Origin: Candidatus Dojkabacteria bacterium
GTDB taxonomy: Bacteria > Patescibacteriota > Dojkabacteria > SC72
Length of the DNA stretch: 6,481 nt
Direction: 5' to 3'
Assembly (NCBI GenBank): GCA_012514355.1
Contig: JAAZAL010000117.1
Span: 1 to 6,481, forward strand
The position numbers and the translations under genes are program-made. Shown here piece by piece: positions 1 to 5,672 of this stretch. The notes beneath the pieces are model-generated. The model had not been told where the DNA came from. It did not search any database and saw nothing but the letters and a program-made list of their open reading frames with translations. Positions within the stretch are counted from its first letter, which is position 1; each line of letters opens with the position of its first letter.

Positions 1-212
1 ATTTTAACTTGAAAATCAAATGCCCATATTAAACCAGCAAAAGATACAAAAAGGTATATCAAAGAAGTTAACAATATTCTACTAATACCCATATCTTGCT
101 GTTTAATCAAAGTCTGAACAAAAATGGATAGACCAAATAACAAAGAAAGAACAATAAGCTTTCCTCTTTTTACTGAATCTTCTGTTTTATTTACTAAGAT
201 ATCACTCTCCAT
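1..212 (-). CDS. Small membrane protein, function unknown (C-terminus beyond window)
   Basis: An open frame starts at the ATG at 212-210 and runs off the window edge after 70 codons without a stop. I do not recognise the family. The visible part has a short polar N-terminus with a basic patch (KRGK, residues 15-18), then two hydrophobic stretches at about residues 19-36 (LIVLSLLFGLSIFVQTLI) and 46-65 (ILLTSLIYLFVSFAGLIWAF). They are separated by a short polar loop (KQQDMGISR), so it looks like an integral membrane protein with at least two helices. Its start overlaps the last 11 bases of ruvB in another frame, which suggests translational coupling and membership of the same transcript. A weak purine-rich stretch (AGAGAG) lies just upstream of the ATG and is the closest thing to a ribosome binding site before any gene start here. 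A link to recombination would be only positional. Confidence 0.6.
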   Translation of the reverse strand, partial: MESDILVNKTEDSVKRGKLIVLSLLFGLSIFVQTLIKQQDMGISRILLTSLIYLFVSFAGLIWAFDFQVK

Positions 213-1236
213 ATATACTCTCTACATATCTTATACCTTTTTCTGTTAAAACTCTTCCCCTTGAAGTTCTTTTTAGAAGTCCACACTTCATAAGGTAGGG
301 CTCATGTACATCTAATAGGGTTGAGATCTCCTCCGAAACACTTGCAGCTAAAGTAGATACTCCTACAGGACCCCCATTAAAATTAAAATACACTACTCTT
401 AATATCTCTCTATCAATATTTTCTAAACCTAAATCATCAATACCAAGTAATTTCATCGTCTTTTCAACGATATCTGTACTTACTTCCTTACCATTTATAC
501 TCTCTAGATAGTCTCTAACTCTTCTAAGTAGCCTTAAGCCTACCCTTGCAGTACCTCTTGATGCTACTGACAACATCAGTAAGGCTTCCTCATCTATTCT
601 AATTGACCAAAGCAAACATGCCCTCTTTAATATCTCTACCATATCCTCATTATCAAAGAAGTCTAACCTCTGGATTAATCCGAATCTATCTCTCATTGGT
701 GCACTAATCTTTCCTACCTGAGTTGTTGCTCCAATTAAAGTAAATGGCTCTAAACTCAATCTAATTGTTTTTGCAGAAGGACCTTTACCCATTACAATAT
801 CTAGCGCCCTATCCTCCATAGCAGGATACAAAATTTCTTCTACTACTCTAGAAAGTCTATGTATCTCATCAACAAAAAGAATATCATTTGCTTTTAAATT
901 TGTAAGAATAGCTGCTAAATCCCCCTGTCTCTCTATAGCAGGACCTGATGTAACTCTAATTGAACAACCAACCTCATTTGCTATTGCAAGAGCAAATGTA
1001 GTCTTACCAAGTCCTGGAGGACCGTAAAAAAGAATATGATCTAGTACCTCTCCCCTTTTCTTAGCAGAATTAATCATCATTTTAATAGCTCTCTTTTCTT
1101 GCTTCCTACCAATCATTTCATCAATTTTAGATGGCCTAATCTTTTGCTCTGCTTCAACTACTTCTTTACTACTTACTACTACCCTACTCTTTTTAATTGA
1201 ATTTTTTTCCTCAGTTTTTTTACTAGATTTAATCAT
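202..1236 (-). CDS. ruvB: Holliday junction branch-migration ATPase RuvB
   Basis: This is the hexameric AAA+ motor that, loaded by RuvA on four-way junctions, pumps DNA to drive branch migration in recombination and fork repair. All hallmarks are visible in the 344 residues, close to the usual family length: Walker A GPPGLGKT (about 72-79), Walker B DEIHR (123-127), sensor 1 in GATTQ (169-173), the arginine-finger segment MRDRFG (181-186), and the sensor 2 stretch RGTARVGLRLLRR (about 227-239). The C-terminal winged helix includes GGPVGVSTLAASVSEE (about 288-303) and EPYLMKCGLLKRTSRGR. The first 25 or so residues are a Lys/Ser-rich extension of no recognised function. The ATG lies one base after the stop of the frame-shifted ruvA and has no Shine-Dalgarno sequence, so it is probably translated by coupling. 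The TGA stop lies inside the start region of the next gene. Confidence 0.97.
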   Translation of the reverse strand: MIKSSKKTEEKNSIKKSRVVVSSKEVVEAEQKIRPSKIDEMIGRKQEKRAIKMMINSAKKRGEVLDHILFYGPPGLGKTTFALAIANEVGCSIRVTSGPAIERQGDLAAILTNLKANDILFVDEIHRLSRVVEEILYPAMEDRALDIVMGKGPSAKTIRLSLEPFTLIGATTQVGKISAPMRDRFGLIQRLDFFDNEDMVEILKRACLLWSIRIDEEALLMLSVASRGTARVGLRLLRRVRDYLESINGKEVSTDIVEKTMKLLGIDDLGLENIDREILRVVYFNFNGGPVGVSTLAASVSEEISTLLDVHEPYLMKCGLLKRTSRGRVLTEKGIRYVESIYGE

Positions 1237-1237
1237 A

Positions 1238-1821
1238 TTACTGTTGTAAAACTTTCTTAATTAATATCTCTATCTCTATATCTTCCTTTTTTAAGATCTC
1301 CTCTCCCCTTTTTACTGATTGCTCGAGTTCACTTCCTTTAAATCCTAAAATCTTTAAAGCCTCTTTTAATTCCTTTAATTTCTCATCTTCGATATCCAAT
1401 TTGTCCTCATTATCAAAATCTATCTTACCTCGAAGTTCTAGTATTACTTTTGTGCTCCTTTGATACCTAAACCAGGAGCTTTACTAAGCAATTTTGAGTC
1501 TCCTTGAGCAACTATTTCCTTAATTTTATCAATACTGTAGGTAGAAAGTATTGAGATTGCAGACTTAGGTCCAATTCCAGAAACATTTAGCAACTCTTCA
1601 AAAAAGTCTCTCTCTTGCTGTGTATTAAACCCGTAAAGAGTTTGACTGTCCTCTCTTACTTGAAAACTAGTATATATTGATATCTCAGAATTAATATCTG
1701 AATATGTAAAGTGTAATGTAACAAATACTCTATATCCAATACCTGCATTGGTTAACACATCAACATATCCATTTTTACCAATTACATTCTTTAATACTTT
1801 ACCAGAAATATATGAAATCAT
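1238..1821 (-). CDS. ruvA: Holliday junction DNA-binding protein RuvA, interrupted by a -1 frame change
   Basis: RuvA binds the four-way junction as a tetramer and recruits RuvB. The first frame (1821-1444) encodes 125 residues: the N-terminal OB-fold domain I (about 1-63) and domain II with the first helix-hairpin-helix (NVSGIGPKSA, about 79-88) and the start of the second (APGLGIKGAQK, 115-125). It then meets TAA at 1446-1444. Reading from 1447 in the -1 frame continues the family pattern without a gap: VILELRGKI, a short acidic linker, and a domain III-like segment (LKELKEALKILGFKGSEL and onward) ending LIKKVLQQ at a TAA at 1240-1238. The joined product would be about 194 residues, normal for RuvA. 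Without the shift it lacks domain III, which in characterised RuvA contacts RuvB. In HhH2 the usual GxGKKTA reads GLGIKGA. The start is 9 bases after ruvC, without a Shine-Dalgarno sequence. Confidence 0.9.
1444..1461 (-). other. Frame-change site in ruvA (possible recoding site or indel)
   Basis: On the minus strand the sequence reads AAAGGAGCACAAAAGTAA. The zero frame is GCA CAA AAG TAA. To continue RuvA the ribosome must re-read the G of AAG and decode GTA ATA CTA. Lys-tRNA on AAG could slip back one base onto AAA while the stop codon waits in the A site. AAAGGAG (1461-1455) is a near-perfect Shine-Dalgarno-like sequence 5 bases before the AAG codon; such elements can stimulate frameshifting, but a spacing this short is better known for +1 events such as prfB, and I see no strong downstream stem. 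The simpler alternative is one missing A in the A4 run (1451-1448), since five As would restore the frame. Confidence 0.5.
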
Positions 1822-1830
1822 ATTAAAATA

Positions 1831-2322
1831 TTATTTTAAAAAGTTATCCATTTTTAATCTATCGTAGCAAGCCATTGATATGGCTAAGGCATCAGCAACA
1901 TCATCGGGCTTGGGAACAGTTGAAAGATTTAAAAGTAGTTTTACATTCTCTCCCACCTGACTTTTAGTTGCCTTCCCGTACCCTGATATACTACTCTTTA
2001 CTTGTAATGGAGTAAACTCTGATACAGGTATATTTAATCTTTCTAATACTAACAGTACTACCCCTCTTGCCTCTCCTACTACTATTGCAGTTTTAGCATT
2101 ATTGTAAAAAAGCAAAGTCTCCAGACCACAGTAATCAGGCTTAAAATCTTTAACTATCTTAGTGAGGTCATCATATATTTCACTTAGTCTATTACCAACA
2201 GTATTTCCTTTCTCTGTAGTAATAGCTCCGTAATCTAGCGGGTTGGGTTTGCCGTCTTTATCAAAATCTATTATTGACCAACCGGTAATTGCTATCCCTG
2301 GATCTATTCCTAATATTCGCAT
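1831..2322 (-). CDS. ruvC: Holliday junction resolvase RuvC
   Basis: RuvC is the dimeric, metal-dependent RNase H-fold endonuclease that cuts Holliday junctions symmetrically during RuvAB-driven branch migration. The 163-residue product has the usual length and the complete acidic active site: D7 in GIDPG, E68 in CGLETL, and D141 and D144 in KPDDVADALA, matching the D-E-D-D set of E. coli RuvC (D7, E66, D138, D141). The segment LFYNNAKTAIVVGEARGV (71-88) corresponds to the conserved helix after the second catalytic residue, with F72 at the position of the junction-probing aromatic. GYGKATKSQV (114-123) matches the basic DNA-contacting loop. The start is fixed by the conserved MRILGIDPG. It lies 25 bases after yebC and 9 bases before ruvA, in the classic yebC-ruvC-ruvA-ruvB order. 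No Shine-Dalgarno sequence precedes the ATG. Confidence 0.97.
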   Translation of the reverse strand: MRILGIDPGIAITGWSIIDFDKDGKPNPLDYGAITTEKGNTVGNRLSEIYDDLTKIVKDFKPDYCGLETLLFYNNAKTAIVVGEARGVVLLVLERLNIPVSEFTPLQVKSSISGYGKATKSQVGENVKLLLNLSTVPKPDDVADALAISMACYDRLKMDNFLK

Positions 2323-2325
2323 AAT

Positions 2326-2356
2326 GTATATTATACCGAAATATCTACTAATATAC
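2326..2356. repeat. 8-bp inverted repeat across the yebC-ruvC junction
   Basis: GTATATTA at 2326-2333 is the exact reverse complement of TAATATAC at 2349-2356, with 15 bases between. The left arm overlaps the TATAAT hexamer and sits just before the ruvC ATG. The right arm covers the last codons and stop of yebC. It has no T tract, so it does not look like a terminator. It could be an operator for a dimeric regulator, or chance in AT-only sequence. It does not resemble the known LexA box types. Confidence 0.3.
2330..2335 (-). promoter_or_regulatory. Possible -10 element of a ruvC promoter
   Basis: A perfect TATAAT hexamer lies 7 bases upstream of the ruvC ATG on the minus strand, inside the 25-base yebC-ruvC spacer. 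If used, transcription would start within a base or two of the ATG, giving a nearly leaderless mRNA. That would fit the missing Shine-Dalgarno sequence. No good -35 is present: the best candidate is TTAGTA (2359-2354) at 18 bases, matching only 3 of 6. In such AT-rich DNA a TATAAT can arise by chance, and ruvC may simply be read through from yebC. Confidence 0.3.
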
Positions 2357-3130
2357 TAAGTCGCTCCATACACTTTGGACATCGTCATTTTCCTCTATTC
2401 TTTCTAGCCCATCAACTGCTTTCTCCATATCCTTTTGTGAGAGTACTTTGTTTACCTTAGCTTCTTTGATAATTTCTGCATTATCGATAACGTATCCCAT
2501 TTCATCAATTCTATTTCTTACCGTAGAAAAATCAGAAAAGGTTGTATATACATCTAACCCTTCTATGCCTTCGATGTCTGTTTCTTTAATATCTTCTATT
2601 CCCAAGATATCCATTAATTTAATCATTACTTCCTCCCTATCCTCTTTTACATATTCATCTTGGGCTCCATATTTCTCAGATTTTTTCATATGACCACACT
2701 TTAAGGTAATTAGACCTCTTACATCAAAATTCCAAGATACAGAACCTGTTTCTCCCATTCTTCCCCCTATTTCATCAAAGAGCTGTCTTAAATCAGCAAC
2801 TGTCCTGTTTTTATTATCCGTTAGCGTATCTACCAAAATCTGTATCCCGCTATGTCCAAATCCTTCATATGTAATCTCTTCGTATGTAACACCATCACTA
2901 CCCTCTCCAGTACCCTTTGATATGGCTTTCTCAATCCTATCTATTGGGAATCCAACACTTTTAGCCTTATCAATATACAATCTTATATTAGGATTCATAT
3001 TAGCATCCCCTCCCCCCTGTCTTGCTGCATGAGTTATCTGTGTAGAGAGTTTAGAAAATATCTTTCCCTTCTTAGCATCGTTAATAGCCTTCTTATGTTT
3101 AATTGTTGACCATTTAGAATGTCCAGACAT
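2348..3130 (-). CDS. yebC: YebC/PmpR/TACO1-family protein
   Basis: Members of this family have been described as DNA-binding transcription regulators (PmpR) and, more recently, as ribosome-associated factors that help translate polyproline stretches (TACO1, YebC). The sequence alone cannot say which applies. The 260-residue protein begins with the diagnostic MSGHSKWSTIKHKKAINDAKKGK and continues with FSKLSTQITHAARQGGGD, NPNIRLYIDKAKS and PIDRIEKAISKGTGEG (about 62-77). It then has YEGFGHSGIQILVDTLTDNKNRT (88-110), GETGSVSWNF (126-135) and the family's C-terminal DDVQSVWSDL. It is slightly longer than usual because of a charged insertion at about 144-165 (starting CGHMKKSEKYG) after the GLITL strand. 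The conserved N-terminus fixes the ATG, although no Shine-Dalgarno sequence precedes it. It is the first gene after the terminator and probably heads the yebC-ruvCAB unit. Confidence 0.95.
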   Translation of the reverse strand: MSGHSKWSTIKHKKAINDAKKGKIFSKLSTQITHAARQGGGDANMNPNIRLYIDKAKSVGFPIDRIEKAISKGTGEGSDGVTYEEITYEGFGHSGIQILVDTLTDNKNRTVADLRQLFDEIGGRMGETGSVSWNFDVRGLITLKCGHMKKSEKYGAQDEYVKEDREEVMIKLMDILGIEDIKETDIEGIEGLDVYTTFSDFSTVRNRIDEMGYVIDNAEIIKEAKVNKVLSQKDMEKAVDGLERIEENDDVQSVWSDLVY

Positions 3131-3142
3131 ATTTAGTTAAAA

Positions 3143-3177
3143 AATACATTAAATACAATGTATTCTACCACTTTGAA
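3143..3177 (-). promoter_or_regulatory. Candidate yebC promoter region with an inverted repeat
   Basis: The roughly 70 bases before yebC follow a terminator, so a promoter is expected here. Two -10-like hexamers are visible on the minus strand: TAGAAT (3167-3162) and TTTAAT (3153-3148, 5 of 6). The second has TTCAAA (3177-3172, 4 of 6 to TTGACA) 18 bases upstream. Overlapping them is a perfect 8-bp inverted repeat, AATACATT (3143-3150) and AATGTATT (3157-3164), with a 6-base loop, which could be an operator. No Shine-Dalgarno sequence follows. The exact start cannot be decided by eye. Confidence 0.35.
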
Positions 3178-3184
3178 GACACAG

Positions 3185-3213
3185 AAAAAAGAGTAAGATT
3201 TAACCTACTCTTT
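3185..3213 (-). terminator. Intrinsic terminator of the ATPase gene
   Basis: On the minus strand, AAAGAGTAGG (3213-3204) pairs with CTTACTCTTT (3197-3188) around the 6-base loop TTAAAT. The stem has 10 pairs including one G-T. A six-T run (3190-3185) begins within the 3' arm and continues past it. The TAG stop codon of the ATPase gene lies inside the 5' arm, so the hairpin overlaps the end of the coding region. It is AT-rich and therefore only moderately stable, but shape and position are right for Rho-independent termination separating the ATPase gene from yebC. Confidence 0.65.
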
Positions 3214-5631
3214 AGCTTTTGCCGATCTATTACCGCTATCACTGTAAGATTGATTACTCCATCGAATGATTTTGTCTTCAATAACCTCTTTGGAAGTGCC
3301 GTATTTCTCTCTCGAAAGAGCAATTACCTTCTCTTTAAGCCCAAAAGGCTCAAACCTTGGAGGAAGTGATCTTGCACTAAATGTCGTAGAAGTCATACCA
3401 TCAATACACAACTTAATATACATAGAGTGTGCGTCCAGAGACACTAAATCTTCAGATGTAACAGTAGGTGCAAACTCCTTTTCAAGTATTGATGCATCAG
3501 ATTGACTAACTACAAATGAACCTAAAGTTCCAACATTACCAAATATGGCTTGTCTTACTGTTAAAGGAAGTTGATCAATATATTGGTTAGTCATACATAG
3601 ATCTAGTTTAAATTTCCTAGCTTCTGAAAGAATCTTAGCAAAAGAGTCAGTAGCAAAATTTTGGAATTCATCAACAAAGAGATAGAAATCATTTCTTTGG
3701 TCTGCAGGCATATCAACTCTTTCAAGTGCAGTTGATTGAAGGCGAGTAATAATCATACCACCAAGTAATGAGGCTGTTTCCTCTCCGAGTTTTCCTTGAG
3801 CAAGATTGATGAGTAATATCTTTTTATTATCCATTATCTCCCTCAAATCAATTGTGGACTTAACTTGCCCAATTATATTTCTAGTAACTGCAGAAGAGAT
3901 AAATCTACCTACTTTGTTTTGAATAGGAGATACTGATTCAGCCAATAGTCTAGGATTTTGAGCTATCTGTGCATACTCCTCTTCCCAAAATTTAACAAGA
4001 ATTGGATCATTTACCTGTTTAAGAATAAACTTACGATAGTTTTTATCTAGTAGCATTCTTGTGACTGAAAGTAGCGTTGTCCCTTGAGCCTCCAAAGCTG
4101 TAGCTACTGCATTAGTAAGAATATATTGAAGTCTAGGACCCCAAGAATCTCCAAATTGCTTTTTAAATACCTCTACTACTCCATCAGCGATTAAATCTCT
4201 TTGAGATTTGTCCTTTAATTCAAGTAAATTAAAACCAATTGGATATGAAGTATCAGTTGGATTAAAATATATAACATCATTTACTCTTTCTGGAGGAATA
4301 AAATCTAAAAGCTCTTCTACTAATTCTCCATGAGGATCTATCATACAAGCACCATCACCTCGCAGTATATCTGAGACAAACATATTCTTAAATACTGTAG
4401 ACTTACCTACTCCGGTTTTACCTAATATATAGAAGTGTTTTCTTCTATCCTCCCTTTTAATACCAAATTCATGCCTACTTCCCCTATATTCAGTCTCTGC
4501 AAATACAGTTACCCCGTCATCACCATTTTTAGGTAAATTCATTGGAGGTTCAATTTTTTTAGATCTACTCCAAGCTATATTCGGAGTTTCTACTGAAATA
4601 TTAGGCATATGATACAGTGAAGCAAGCTCTTCAATATTTATTATATCTACAGTATCCGATGGAAGATATCTCCCTTTATAATCAAGATATAGCTCTTTAC
4701 CCGTTTTGTTTGGTTTAGAGTGAATGAATGTATTTAAATGTGCTGTAGTAAACTGTTTAAAACTAGCTACAATGTCTCTTAGAATTTGCTCTGATTCAAT
4801 TACGCTACTTGCTTTTGTAATTACTCTAATCTTAAATTCAAAACCTAATTTTAACATCTTTAACTCTATCTCACTTAACTCTTCATCCTGTCCAGGTTCT
4901 AACTTAATAACCTCTTTTTTCTGTACTTCCCCATTAACATTAGAGAAAGACTCCCCTACACCCTTAAATAGATTAGAGACATGAGACCAGAAACCCTTAG
5001 CGTATGGATCTCTTCCCTCCTTAATATCTGTAATATATTTTTTTGAATTACTCTGCCAGTAATTTGATACAGGTCTAACTAATATTTGTATCCAAGCACT
5101 CTGTCCCATTCTCAAATCAGATACCGCTCCAGTTATGGCTGCGAGGGGATCAACTTCAAAATTTCTAAATGTCTTTATTGGAAATATGTAATCCTTTTCT
5201 AATTCTATTTCCCCAGTAGTAACGAAAAGCTGGGTATCTGTATCCTTTTTTTCAATGTAATCCTGTACATATCTAATATCAGCATTTGGATATTGAGCAT
5301 ATATTTGTCCTTCAATAAATTTGGCAAGATGTTTAGGAATTACTGCATAGAATTTAATACCATCATTGCCACTTGATGCTATCTCAAAACTAATTAAATC
5401 CAACGACCTACTATTATCACCTAAAATACCGTGTATAGAGGCAAACATCTGCTCGGCTGCCAATGGAGTCTTATCATTTTCCCTTGGTACTAATATCTGC
5501 ATTACTAAAGGATTTCTTACTTCATCGTAGACCTCTACCTCATTTTTTTGTGTTCTTTTAAAAAGAAAAATAACTGCTAAACAAAGCATTACAAAAAGAA
5601 AAATTAGAATAGTTGCGATTATGATATCCAT
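3205..5631 (-). CDS. Membrane-anchored HerA/VirD4-like P-loop ATPase
   Basis: This 808-residue protein belongs to the additional-strand P-loop ATPases related to conjugative coupling proteins (VirD4/TraG/TraD) and HerA, which move DNA or protein substrates using ATP. One hydrophobic helix (about 3-24) followed by basic residues (KRTQK) anchors it in the membrane with the bulk in the cytoplasm. Residues about 40-345 form a large domain I cannot name. The motor follows: Walker A GKTGVGKST (404-412), MIDPHGELVEELLDFIPPERV (430-450), YFNP (455-458), Walker B LFVDEFQNF (651-659), TNQYIDQLP (681-689), and a C-terminal part with GTLGSFVVSQSDA (701-713) and a polar tail. VirD4/TraG proteins usually have two N-terminal helices and a Walker A much nearer the N-terminus, so this is a distinct architecture that I recall as common in CPR genomes. 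Substrate and partners are unknown; no relaxase or pilus gene is visible. It lies 41 bases after the LytR_C gene and lacks a Shine-Dalgarno sequence. Confidence 0.85.
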   Translation of the reverse strand: MDIIIATILIFLFVMLCLAVIFLFKRTQKNEVEVYDEVRNPLVMQILVPRENDKTPLAAEQMFASIHGILGDNSRSLDLISFEIASSGNDGIKFYAVIPKHLAKFIEGQIYAQYPNADIRYVQDYIEKKDTDTQLFVTTGEIELEKDYIFPIKTFRNFEVDPLAAITGAVSDLRMGQSAWIQILVRPVSNYWQSNSKKYITDIKEGRDPYAKGFWSHVSNLFKGVGESFSNVNGEVQKKEVIKLEPGQDEELSEIELKMLKLGFEFKIRVITKASSVIESEQILRDIVASFKQFTTAHLNTFIHSKPNKTGKELYLDYKGRYLPSDTVDIINIEELASLYHMPNISVETPNIAWSRSKKIEPPMNLPKNGDDGVTVFAETEYRGSRHEFGIKREDRRKHFYILGKTGVGKSTVFKNMFVSDILRGDGACMIDPHGELVEELLDFIPPERVNDVIYFNPTDTSYPIGFNLLELKDKSQRDLIADGVVEVFKKQFGDSWGPRLQYILTNAVATALEAQGTTLLSVTRMLLDKNYRKFILKQVNDPILVKFWEEEYAQIAQNPRLLAESVSPIQNKVGRFISSAVTRNIIGQVKSTIDLREIMDNKKILLINLAQGKLGEETASLLGGMIITRLQSTALERVDMPADQRNDFYLFVDEFQNFATDSFAKILSEARKFKLDLCMTNQYIDQLPLTVRQAIFGNVGTLGSFVVSQSDASILEKEFAPTVTSEDLVSLDAHSMYIKLCIDGMTSTTFSARSLPPRFEPFGLKEKVIALSREKYGTSKEVIEDKIIRWSNQSYSDSGNRSAKAKE

Positions 5632-5639
5632 ATATATTT

Positions 5640-5668
5640 ATTCTACCCCACAATCAACATATTGAGAA
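5640..5668 (-). promoter_or_regulatory. Candidate promoter of the ATPase gene
   Basis: On the minus strand TTCTCA (5668-5663, 4 of 6 to TTGACA) and TAGAAT (5645-5640, 5 of 6 to TATAAT) are separated by 17 bases, the ideal spacing. The -10 ends 8 bases before the ATG at 5631, so the transcript would have almost no leader, in line with the absence of a Shine-Dalgarno sequence. The element lies in the 41-base spacer after the LytR_C gene, so the ATPase may also be read through from that gene. Confidence 0.4.
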
Positions 5669-5672
5669 GAGA

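Noticed and set aside
202..204. Use of TGA as a sense codon, as in UGA=Gly CPR lineages
   Set aside because: TGA appears as the ruvB stop at the expected end of the protein, while the conserved glycines checked in the Ruv proteins and YebC use GGN codons. The standard code explains the window.
1238..1447. RuvA domain III translated as a separate protein from an internal start after AAAGGAG
   Set aside because: No ATG, GTG or TTG lies at a suitable distance in the right frame; the first candidate (a TTG about 60 bases further on) would remove the conserved VILELRGKI helix.
2448..2693. Plus-strand open frame of 81 codons
   Set aside because: It lies entirely antisense to the well-conserved yebC gene, has no recognisable protein features, and is a by-product of AT-rich codon use.
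3266..3505. Plus-strand open frame of 79 codons
   Set aside because: It is antisense to the C-terminal part of the ATPase gene and has no recognisable domain or initiation signal.
4724..4984. Plus-strand open frame of 86 codons with a hydrophobic, Cys-containing sequence
   Set aside because: It is antisense to the N-terminal half of the ATPase gene; the apparent hydrophobicity comes from reverse reading of Lys/Glu-rich codons.
3205..5631. Integrated conjugative element or plasmid region suggested by the coupling-protein-like ATPase
   Set aside because: No relaxase, integrase, att repeats, insertion sequence ends or change in base composition are visible, and the ATPase is flanked by ordinary chromosomal genes.
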